A stretch of DNA of 64,000 nucleotides, taken from assembly GCA_001829785.1 (NCBI GenBank), contig MICF01000005.1, positions 248,001 through 312,000 of the forward strand, in the 5' to 3' direction. How positions within the stretch are numbered: position 1 is the stretch's first letter; each line of letters opens with the position of its first letter. The notes beneath the pieces are model-generated. The model had not been told where the DNA came from. It did no database searches and saw only the letters and a list, made by a program, of their open reading frames with translations. Positions 20,029 through 26,483 of this stretch are shown here, one piece after another. The position numbers and the translations under genes were made by a program. Source of the stretch: Sulfurimonas sp. RIFOXYD12_FULL_33_39. Its GTDB lineage: Bacteria > Campylobacterota > Campylobacteria > Campylobacterales > Sulfurimonadaceae.

Positions 20029-20262
20029 TTATTTTTTATTACCCATACTTTTTATGTAAAACTCTTCAACTTTAGCCCTCGCCCACGGTGTTTTTCTAAG
20101 AAACTTCAGACATGAGCTAATAGTCGGGTTTATCAAAAAACATCTGATATCTACTTGATTGCTCAACTCTTTAAACCCGTAACGCTCAACCAAAGTCTCT
20201 AAAATATATTGCAGTTTTATGCCATGCAACGGATTGTTTTTGTTTTTTTCTTCTTCGCTCAT
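20029..20262 (-). CDS. VF530/DUF2132 family small DNA-binding-type protein
   Basis: A 77-residue protein with the whole DUF2132 signature: NPLHGIKLQYILETLVERYG, then VDIRCFLINPTI and LKFLRKTPWARAKVEEFY. The Vibrio VF530 structure belongs to this family and has been suggested to bind nucleic acid; the true role is unknown. It ends 1 nt before addA, so the two should be co-expressed, hinting at a link to DNA-end processing (inference). Confidence 0.88.
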   Translation of the reverse strand: MSEEEKNKNNPLHGIKLQYILETLVERYGFKELSNQVDIRCFLINPTISSCLKFLRKTPWARAKVEEFYIKSMGNKK

Positions 20263-20314
20263 TTTTTTCCTTTAGTTGTATTTTTATTTTATGCCACATG
20301 CAGTGGCACTTCTC

Positions 20315-21178
20315 TCACTTCAACCGCTCTATTATCTCAAAGCTTGCTCTATTCATTTTAGAAAATGCAAACCACTTTTTACCTAAATCTTTTAGAGATG
20401 CTCCTATGTGATAGACTTCGTCATCTATAAGTAAAAATCTATCGTGAGAGAGGTCAAATCTTTCAAGTTCTATTTGTTTGTACTGACTATTGTATTTTTC
20501 TACATCTAGTTTCAATTGTTTTGAAATCTGTTTTGTATAGATAGTTATTTTTACTGTTTGATTTTTGCTAAGCAGTGTTAAAACCGACTCATCTACATAG
20601 TTGTCAAAAAGAGTTATTGTGCTTTTTGCACTTTTGATTAAGTCACTGATAAAAGCATACGCATCAAAAATCTGCCCATCATAAAAAATGCCCTGTTTTG
20701 GTTTTATGGTTTTGTCTTCTATGGCATCAAATATTTTATTGAAATTTTCATTATGAATAGATAGTCGTTCTTCTATTCTCTCGAATCTTTCAAACATACT
20801 TTGATTAGAAGAGATAAGCTTTCGCATATCTACAAAAGCTCTTATGATTTTAATGTTTATTTCAATAGCTATTTTGCTAGTAAGTACAGATGATAAATTT
20901 GCCACACCATGCTCTGTAAATAAAAATGGTTTTGCTCCACCGAGATGTTGTTTTGAAGGTATCACAGATTGTGACACCATAAAATCTATATCTTCATTTG
21001 TTGCTTCAAACATAAAATCTGATGGAAATCTCTCTATATTTCTTTTGACGGCTTGTTTTAATACTCTTGTCTCTACACCGTAAAGCTCTGCCAAATCTCT
21101 GTCTATCATGATTTGCAAACCTCTAACGGTAAAGATTTTGTTTTGGATAGCATGGTTATATGTTATAGTATTGTTCAT
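20315..21178 (-). CDS. ORF6N-domain protein with phospholipase-D-like C-terminal region
   Basis: A 287-residue protein. Residues 10-100 form an ORF6N domain (GLQIMIDRDLAELYGVETR, NIERFPSDFMF, GGAKPFLFTEHGV), a DNA-binding module shared with phage antirepressors. A helical linker (about 110-155) follows. The C-terminal part (about 165-285) has SAKSTITLFDNYVDES and HDRFLLIDDEVYHIGASLKDLG, resembling one half of a PLD-like repeat with an H-x-R-F instead of the H-K-D set, so catalysis is unlikely. Such genes are scattered in genomic islands, often as horizontally acquired cargo. It is the last gene of the accessory block before VF530-addA. Confidence 0.85.
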   Translation of the reverse strand: MNNTITYNHAIQNKIFTVRGLQIMIDRDLAELYGVETRVLKQAVKRNIERFPSDFMFEATNEDIDFMVSQSVIPSKQHLGGAKPFLFTEHGVANLSSVLTSKIAIEINIKIIRAFVDMRKLISSNQSMFERFERIEERLSIHNENFNKIFDAIEDKTIKPKQGIFYDGQIFDAYAFISDLIKSAKSTITLFDNYVDESVLTLLSKNQTVKITIYTKQISKQLKLDVEKYNSQYKQIELERFDLSHDRFLLIDDEVYHIGASLKDLGKKWFAFSKMNRASFEIIERLK

Positions 21179-21203
21179 GTTGCTTTATCCATATCTCAAG
21201 GCT

Positions 21204-21422
21204 TTATATTTTAAATTTTATATGCTTCAAATTATCAGCCAAATTCTGAATAATTTGTGCCCCATACTCAGCCCTGTCATTACCATTTTGTTCATACTCT
21301 ACTATATGATGCCTGATGAGATAGTTTCGGATAGTCAAGTTTACACTTACGCTCTGAATCGCTTTTATCTGAAGTGTTGTGTGTATGTCGTTTATGCTAG
21401 AGATTAGATTTTTAAAGGTCAT
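21204..21422 (-). pseudogene. DUF1016 (YhcG-type) N-terminal fragment A
   Basis: A 72-residue reading frame matching only the start of a DUF1016/YhcG-family protein (roughly 350 residues when complete): the helix IHTTLQIKAIQSVSVNLTIRNYLI and then DRAEYGAQIIQNLADNL. The C-terminal PD-(D/E)XK nuclease domain is missing. Its ATG overlaps the end of fragment B by 11 nt in another frame. It is probably a relic of a complete nuclease gene cut off by the ORF6N gene. Confidence 0.7.
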
Positions 21423-21576
21423 TGTTTATATCCATTTTATAAATTCTTTTGCCAATATTCCAATAAAGTAACACTCTTTCAAAATCAATAGCTCTTATGG
21501 CTTTTTGTTGAGAAGTCGTTATTAAGTTTTTTACATCTTGAGTTAGTGTAATTATATTTTTATTTTTTAGCTTCAT
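21412..21576 (-). pseudogene. DUF1016 (YhcG-type) N-terminal fragment B
   Basis: A 54-residue frame opening MKLKNKNIITLTQDV and reaching AIRAIDFERVLLYWNIGKRI, the first helices of the DUF1016 N-terminal domain, then stopping. It contains a 56-bp stretch almost identical to fragment C (22365-22526), so both derive from the same gene or closely related copies. Confidence 0.7.
21467..21522. repeat. 56-bp direct repeat, copy 1
   Basis: Matches 22396-22451 over 56 bp with two mismatches, in the same orientation. It encodes the TTSQQKAIRAIDFERVLL part of DUF1016 fragments B and C. The two copies are 929 bp apart and bracket the PemK-like gene and the RAYT remnant. Confidence 0.9.
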
Positions 21577-21670
21577 AAATTATTCCTTAACTCATTTTAT
21601 AATAATATTTCACTCTTGTTTTTCATCTCATATTTTGTTATAATCTTTTCACAATTCGCCTAACGGCACA

Positions 21671-21688
21671 CCCACTTTTTTAAGTGGG
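21671..21688. terminator. hairpin overlapping the PemK-like stop codon
   Basis: Arms CCCACTT (21671-21677) and AAGTGGG (21682-21688) with a 4-T loop. The stop codon of the PemK-like gene (21680-21682) lies in it. It probably stabilises or ends that mRNA. Confidence 0.45.
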
Positions 21689-22081
21689 AATAATCATTCT
21701 TGTTATTTTATCTTGAATTTTTTTGAAATCTTCCATATTTACTTTACCAATTTTATCTGTAATCCTTTTCTTACTAAAAGTTCTTAATTGCAATATCATG
21801 GCACTATTTTTTACGATACATTTTTTATTATTAAATTCAAATTGATGAAAGTAATCATCGTCTTTTAATGTGCTTGTTAATGGAACTCCTAAAAATAAAT
21901 CACTTGTAAGTTGTCTAACAACAATAACAGGTCTTGAAAACATCTCACCTTTTCCATACTCTTCATCCCCAATATTTTGTCCTATCTTAACCCAAAATAT
22001 CTCCCTCACTTTTATCCCTAATTTTCTTTTATTTTGGATGGTTTCTTTTTTAACTTCATTCCATTTATCATACTCTTGCAT
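21680..22081 (-). CDS. PemK/MazF-family endoribonuclease toxin-like protein without visible antitoxin
   Basis: A 133-residue protein. After a charged N-terminal helix (residues 1-25), the MazF/PemK beta-barrel is recognisable: VREIFWVKIGQNIGDEEYGKG, SRPVIVVRQL, LFLGVPLTS and the final SAMILQLRTFSKKRITDKIG. Family toxins cleave mRNA, using the conserved Arg of the SRPV motif and a Ser/Thr in the LTS motif. No antitoxin-sized ORF precedes or follows it in this strand: upstream is a RAYT remnant, downstream DUF1016 fragments. It may be a solitary member or an orphan of a damaged toxin-antitoxin pair. Confidence 0.8.
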   Translation of the reverse strand: MQEYDKWNEVKKETIQNKRKLGIKVREIFWVKIGQNIGDEEYGKGEMFSRPVIVVRQLTSDLFLGVPLTSTLKDDDYFHQFEFNNKKCIVKNSAMILQLRTFSKKRITDKIGKVNMEDFKKIQDKITRMIIPT

Positions 22082-22167
22082 TGTTAGTTACCTTTATTTT
22101 ATTTCACATTGTTTTCTGATATGTTTCTTAGTTATCTCGTTTTGCAGTATATTTTATGTATATTACT

Positions 22168-22329
22168 TTACTCATCACTTAATTCCAAAATATCATTCAG
22201 ATACTTTAGACTATCCAAAACGATTTGCACACTCTCTTGATTTGTAAAGATTGGAATCCAATGCAAGATAGTACATGTAATGAAGTAAGAATGCGCTGGT
22301 TCATACACTTTATATCTACTTCTGCCCAT
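22168..22329 (-). pseudogene. N-terminal remnant of a REP-associated Y1 transposase (RAYT)
   Basis: A 53-residue frame, MGRSRYKVYEPAHSYFITCT and on through WIPIF and VLDSLKYL, matches the first strand-helix unit of RAYT (IS200-like Y1) transposases. A complete protein would continue with the HUH motif and catalytic tyrosine; here the frame stops after about one quarter, so it is inactive. A REP-type palindrome lies 39 bp upstream, the usual arrangement of these elements. Confidence 0.72.
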
Positions 22330-22367
22330 TCGTTGCCCCTGTTTTTTCTATCATCGGCTTATATTCA

Positions 22368-22388
22368 TTCCCACGCAGAGCGTGGGAA
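22368..22388. repeat. REP-type palindrome
   Basis: Arms TTCCCACGC (22368-22376) and GCGTGGGAA (22380-22388) around a 3-nt loop, followed by CGAG. Repeats of this GTTCCCACGC type are common in diverse bacteria near RAYT transposase genes. It is far more GC-rich than its surroundings. Confidence 0.75.
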
Positions 22389-22395
22389 CGAGAAA

Positions 22396-22451
22396 AGTAA
22401 TACTCTCTCAAAATCAATAGCTCTTATGGCTTTTTGTTGAGAAGTCGTTAT
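22396..22451. repeat. 56-bp direct repeat, copy 2
   Basis: Second copy of the repeat at 21467-21522 (two mismatches), inside DUF1016 fragment C and starting 8 bp from the REP palindrome. Confidence 0.9.
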
Positions 22452-22538
22452 AAGGGTTTTTATATCATCACTCAGCGTTCTTGTTTGTGAAATTTCACTT
22501 AAACTTTGGTTTGTTATTTTTGCCATATTTTGAGCCTT

Positions 22539-23534
22539 TTAGACAAGTCCTAGTTCTTCGGAGATGTCTTTTATGAGTTTGGAAAAAGGTTTTTTTGATA
22601 AGTCGTCATCTTCATCTATAAGATTAAAAATATCTTTTTTGATTTGCTGAAATGGAACACCTGTCAAATCTTGTAACTCTTTAAGTCTGCTCTCTGGGTA
22701 AAGTTCAGCTTTTTGTATCATCTCAAAAACTATATCTTTATGGGCTTTGTATCGTTCATTGAGTTTAAAAATCTCTATATATTTATCATATTCATCTGTA
22801 AATTGCTCTTTTAAAGGTATATCAATGTCATCGCCTGATTTGATATGTAAATCTTTACAAGATGGTTCTAAAATGAGTTTGAATTTAACTTTTTCATGAA
22901 AATCAAATCTTTCATCATTTGGAGCAATACAAGTTTCATTTTGGAATGTTCCGACTTTACTATCGTGAGCAAATGTATTCTTTGTTCCCTTTACTTTTGA
23001 AGAGTTACAAGTAGTACAAGATGGAATAAGATTGTAAAAACTAAGTGCTAAATAAGGATAAGTTCCCTTATCAAAGAAATGGTCTAACTGAAAAGTTGAA
23101 ACTAACTCATTCTTTTCTTTTTTAAGATTTGTAATAAAATCTTTGTTGCAGTAGAAACAAGTTCTAAAATTAAAATTTTTTGTAAAAAATGGGGTTAATA
23201 CTTTAGATTGATATTTATCTGAATAGTTAAATAAGTTTTTAATTTTTTTAATAGTCTCTTTTTTATTTGTAACTGTTAATGTTTGAATTTTACTATCCAC
23301 AGAGTGTATGATTATTTTAATTTCTTCTGTATTAGCTAAAAGAATATCTTTAAAAACATAGTCTTTAAATACTTTTTTGAAAGAATTGTCATTTTGCTTA
23401 TATCTATCAAATCTTTCTTCAATATTTTCATTTGGTTCTTCAAATTTTGTTATAGTTTTTAAATCACTTAAATATTGTTTTACAAAATCAAAATCTTTAT
23501 CTTTTAGAAAGTTATTGTAGTCAAGGTTAATCAT
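22539..23534 (-). CDS. ptuB: HNH endonuclease, PtuB-like subunit of a Septu-type defence pair
   Basis: A 331-residue protein with an HNH nuclease core: zinc cysteines CFYC (126-129), LDHFFDKGTYPYLALS (Asp151, His152), NLIPSC (Asn168) and CTTCNSSK (173-180). This is the arrangement found in PtuB and related nucleases. About 120 residues precede the core and 140 follow it, both mostly helical. Its start overlaps the stop of the upstream ATPase gene by 8 nt, so the proteins are translationally coupled. In Septu systems an ATPase (PtuA) and an HNH nuclease (PtuB) together block phage growth. Assignment rests on this pairing; the proteins could belong to another ATPase-HNH subtype. Confidence 0.72.
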   Translation of the reverse strand: MINLDYNNFLKDKDFDFVKQYLSDLKTITKFEEPNENIEERFDRYKQNDNSFKKVFKDYVFKDILLANTEEIKIIIHSVDSKIQTLTVTNKKETIKKIKNLFNYSDKYQSKVLTPFFTKNFNFRTCFYCNKDFITNLKKEKNELVSTFQLDHFFDKGTYPYLALSFYNLIPSCTTCNSSKVKGTKNTFAHDSKVGTFQNETCIAPNDERFDFHEKVKFKLILEPSCKDLHIKSGDDIDIPLKEQFTDEYDKYIEIFKLNERYKAHKDIVFEMIQKAELYPESRLKELQDLTGVPFQQIKKDIFNLIDEDDDLSKKPFSKLIKDISEELGLV

Positions 23535-25146
23535 TTAAACTCTTTTCTAATTGTTGTAATCTCTCTATTTCTTTTTTTAAAAACTCTTTTTTACCATAAA
23601 ATAAAATTTCCAATTCATCTAAATAATTACCAATAACAGTCTTTAAAAATGGTTCACCGATGATACTTTGAATATTTTTAAATCTCTCTTTTCTTCTTTC
23701 AAAAGAAATTTTTGTAAGATTTTTTGTTCTTGGTTTGGTCTCAATTTTACTTTTTAATTTTTGTATCAATGTATAAAACTTTTTAATCTCTTCAATCTTA
23801 CTTTTCGCAAACTCTCCCATCAATCCATCTTTCATAAAAAAACCGTGAGAAAGAAGGGTGTGGATATTTGCTCCGAAGGTTTGTCCATTTTCAAATGGAT
23901 ATTCTTGTCTTCCATTTTCTAAAAATATTACATTTTCTTTAGGTAGGTCAGAAAGAATGAATGGAGAATGAGAAGTAAGAATAAGATGAATTTGTTTATC
24001 ATGAAAATTATCTTTCAAAAATTGATGTAAATAGTTTATGTATTTTTTTTGCCAATTTGGGTGTAAATAATTTTCACCCTCATCTATACATAAGATTACA
24101 GTATCTTGATTGATTTGTGAATATATCGTATTAAATATGTATGTTAATTGATATTGTCCGTCGCTCATTTTAGGGTACAAATCAAAATTAAATACATTTT
24201 TGCCTTTAAAGTCAAGTAATTTATCTTCATTTTTTCTTTTTATAATTTCTATATATGTTTTAAAAAAGTCATTCGGAATTTTTTTTATATTTACATAATG
24301 ACTTGTAATAACAGAAAAGTCTTCTAAAGGAACTTGAATAAAATTTTTGATTTTTGCTTTTATATCATTGCTTATTTCCTTTTCTAAATCTAAAATGGTA
24401 TCATCAAAATTTTCTGATGCTTGTATGTTAAAATCTATTTTATAGTTTTTCAGATATGCAAGTAACAAAAGTATGTGAAATATTTTCAATCTCTTGATTT
24501 TATTTTCTTCAAAAGGGCTGTAGCAAGCATAAAAATCGAAGCTTTCATTTTTAATAAGCTCAAACAAATCATAATAATCATCATGTATGCCAAAACTTAT
24601 AATTTTTGGTATATTAAAAGGAAATTCCATATTATTATTTTTTAAAAAATCTAATAATAATAAATATTCTTGCTGACTATGAGAAGGGGTTGGTTTTATA
24701 AATATTTTTTGAATAGATTCATTAGTTATTTCTTCTTCCATTATCGAAGATTCATTTTTTATTGTCGCTGTAAGATTTTTTTTGTATATACAGAGTCTAT
24801 TCATCAATTTATCATAGTAAATAGTTATTTGAATTAGTTCTGAAAATGATGTTGGATACTCTTTTCTCATGTGTGGATTTTCATAATAGCCAAGATCACT
24901 AATCAATTCTAATAAATTACTCTTCCCGATTCCATTCTCGCCAACAATAGCAGTAATATTAATATTATCACCAAAAAAGTTTTCTATATGCTCTTTAGGA
25001 TTGATAACTAGTTCACAATTATCTTTTAATCTTTCTTCGCCGTTTTCATATTTTGGAAAAAACTCACACTCAAACCTAGGCGAAAAATTAAACCCTTGCT
25101 TTTGGATATTTTTATAATCCTCAACCCACAAATAAACTAATTCCAT
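23527..25146 (-). CDS. ptuA: SMC/RecF-like AAA ATPase, PtuA-like subunit of a Septu-type defence pair
   Basis: A 539-residue ABC-type ATPase. Walker A is GENGIGKSN (69-77), the signature region is KMSDGQYQLTYIF, Walker B is ILCIDEGENYLHP, and the switch histidine is in LTSHSPFILSDLP. The spacer between Walker A and the signature lacks a long coiled coil, as in PtuA and OLD-like ATPases; no TOPRIM domain follows, which argues against OLD or GajA. The last 90 residues are a charged helical tail. It lies immediately upstream of the HNH gene. There is no retron reverse transcriptase nearby, so it would be a stand-alone Septu-like system, not a retron-associated one. Confidence 0.75.
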   Translation of the reverse strand: MELVYLWVEDYKNIQKQGFNFSPRFECEFFPKYENGEERLKDNCELVINPKEHIENFFGDNINITAIVGENGIGKSNLLELISDLGYYENPHMRKEYPTSFSELIQITIYYDKLMNRLCIYKKNLTATIKNESSIMEEEITNESIQKIFIKPTPSHSQQEYLLLLDFLKNNNMEFPFNIPKIISFGIHDDYYDLFELIKNESFDFYACYSPFEENKIKRLKIFHILLLLAYLKNYKIDFNIQASENFDDTILDLEKEISNDIKAKIKNFIQVPLEDFSVITSHYVNIKKIPNDFFKTYIEIIKRKNEDKLLDFKGKNVFNFDLYPKMSDGQYQLTYIFNTIYSQINQDTVILCIDEGENYLHPNWQKKYINYLHQFLKDNFHDKQIHLILTSHSPFILSDLPKENVIFLENGRQEYPFENGQTFGANIHTLLSHGFFMKDGLMGEFAKSKIEEIKKFYTLIQKLKSKIETKPRTKNLTKISFERRKERFKNIQSIIGEPFLKTVIGNYLDELEILFYGKKEFLKKEIERLQQLEKSLND

Positions 25147-25202
25147 TTAACTTCCTAATTGCTTTTTATCTAGACTCGTGGTGAGCGTATTGAATGTAAA
25201 AA

Positions 25203-26405
25203 TCACAAAAACACCCCAAAAGGAACTGCTACTAAACTTTCTCCAAACTCTATAACCGACTCACCGTTGTAAAACACCACTCCTAAGCATTTTTGCTCAC
25301 ATCTGCTTTGAAAATCGATGATGTGTTTGAAGTCATCTTTTTTAACACTGTGGCTCTGTTTTACCTCTATGGCGAGTATCTCATTATCAACTTCGATTAT
25401 AAAATCTATCTCTTTTTTGTCGTTTGTTCTGTAGTGGTATAGCGTAGCGCTTTTTTGCATGTAAGAGAGGTGCTTTTGAAGTTCACAAAATATATATGTC
25501 TCAAATACCTGCCCGCTATATGATGAGCTAAGAAGTTTCTCTTTTGAGTCGATTCTTAGCAAAGAACAGAGTACTCCCGTGTCATTAAAAAACACTTTAG
25601 GCGACTTTGAAAATTGTTTGCCGATATTTGCAAAATAGGGTCTCAGTAGTGTCGCTTGATAGATGCGGCTTATGATAGAGAGATAGTTGTCTGTTGTAAC
25701 ATCTTTTATACCTATGTCACTGCTTAGACTTGATTTGTTAAGCAGCGTGCCACTTCTTGAAGCCAGTACATTGACAAACTTTATAAAGCTGTCAATATCT
25801 CGTATGTCCGCCAAATCTCTTGCGTCTCGCTCTATATAAGTTGCTATGTAGGACTTATACCATAAATCTTTTTGCACTCCCTCAAGTGTTAAAATTTCAG
25901 GATAACCACCGTCAATGATATGTTTAATAGTCTCATCACTATACTCTTTTTTGGCAAGTTTAAAATCTCTTTTTAAAAGTTTTTCTATCACGTTTTCATG
26001 CGGTTTATCATTTTTCTCTTTTGAACTAAGGGGATGAAGTCTTAGCTCACATAGCCTGCCTGCAAGAGTATCTTTTGCATCTTTATGATCCAGTACATTT
26101 GAACTGCCCGTCAGTAAAAAACTTCCGTTTACCCTCTCTTTGTCGATTTGCATTTTCATATATTCAAGAAGAGAAGGAACTTTTTGTATCTCATCGAGAC
26201 AGATGGGAAGTTCGAGATTTTTAAGAAACGCTTTTGGATTCTCTTTTGCGTAGAGTCTTAACTCTCCATCATCAAAAGTGAGATAATTTTTAAATTTTTC
26301 CAGTGCTAGTGTTGACTTGCCTACCTGTCTTGCTCCATTTAATAGTACGATAGGAAATGTCTCAAGAGCTACTTCTAAAATAGTTTCTAATGTTCTTGTT
26401 TTCAT
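25203..26405 (-). CDS. AAA_14/DUF4143 family ATP-binding protein
   Basis: A 400-residue protein of the AAA_14-DUF4143 family. The P-loop is NGARQVGKST (23-32), the Walker B region is PICLDEIQKVPSLL, and sensor-like LLTGSS follows. The C-terminal DUF4143 domain (about 200-370) contains NDTGVLCSLL and the nuclease-like core YRTNDKKEIDFIIE and ILAIEVKQS, a pattern similar to PD-(D/E)XK folds. Function is unknown; members are frequent in variable genome regions. It is the upstream-most gene of the accessory block inside the addB/addA locus and has its own promoter region with an inverted repeat. Confidence 0.9.
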   Translation of the reverse strand: MKTRTLETILEVALETFPIVLLNGARQVGKSTLALEKFKNYLTFDDGELRLYAKENPKAFLKNLELPICLDEIQKVPSLLEYMKMQIDKERVNGSFLLTGSSNVLDHKDAKDTLAGRLCELRLHPLSSKEKNDKPHENVIEKLLKRDFKLAKKEYSDETIKHIIDGGYPEILTLEGVQKDLWYKSYIATYIERDARDLADIRDIDSFIKFVNVLASRSGTLLNKSSLSSDIGIKDVTTDNYLSIISRIYQATLLRPYFANIGKQFSKSPKVFFNDTGVLCSLLRIDSKEKLLSSSYSGQVFETYIFCELQKHLSYMQKSATLYHYRTNDKKEIDFIIEVDNEILAIEVKQSHSVKKDDFKHIIDFQSRCEQKCLGVVFYNGESVIEFGESLVAVPFGVFL

Positions 26406-26422
26406 ATTTTTACCTTTATAAG

Positions 26423-26443
26423 GGTATATTTTATACCATTATA
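26423..26443 (-). promoter_or_regulatory. promoter and inverted repeat upstream of the DUF4143 gene
   Basis: On the minus strand TATAAT (26443-26438) is followed at once by GGTATA-AAA-TATACC (26437-26423). No good -35 box is visible. The repeat would overlap the transcription start, a place where a repressor could act. Confidence 0.45.
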
Positions 26444-26483
26444 CTGTAGAATTTTCTAAAATCTTTTAAACTTGAAAAAACAA

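Larger units (their letters stand above)
22365..22526 (-). pseudogene. DUF1016 (YhcG-type) N-terminal fragment C, cut by a REP palindrome
   Basis: A 53-residue frame begins MAKITNQSLSEIS and runs through TTSQQKAIRAIDFERVLL exactly as fragment B, then switches to FSFPRSAWE, which is encoded by the REP palindrome, and stops. The loss of homology at the palindrome boundary marks the insertion or recombination point. Confidence 0.75.

Noticed and set aside
20315..21178. Prophage remnant based on the ORF6N gene
   Set aside because: No structural, integrase or lysis genes nearby; ORF6N genes occur alone in islands.
22082..22167. Antitoxin gene upstream of the PemK-like toxin
   Set aside because: No frame with ribosome site and antitoxin features; the only frame further upstream is the RAYT remnant.
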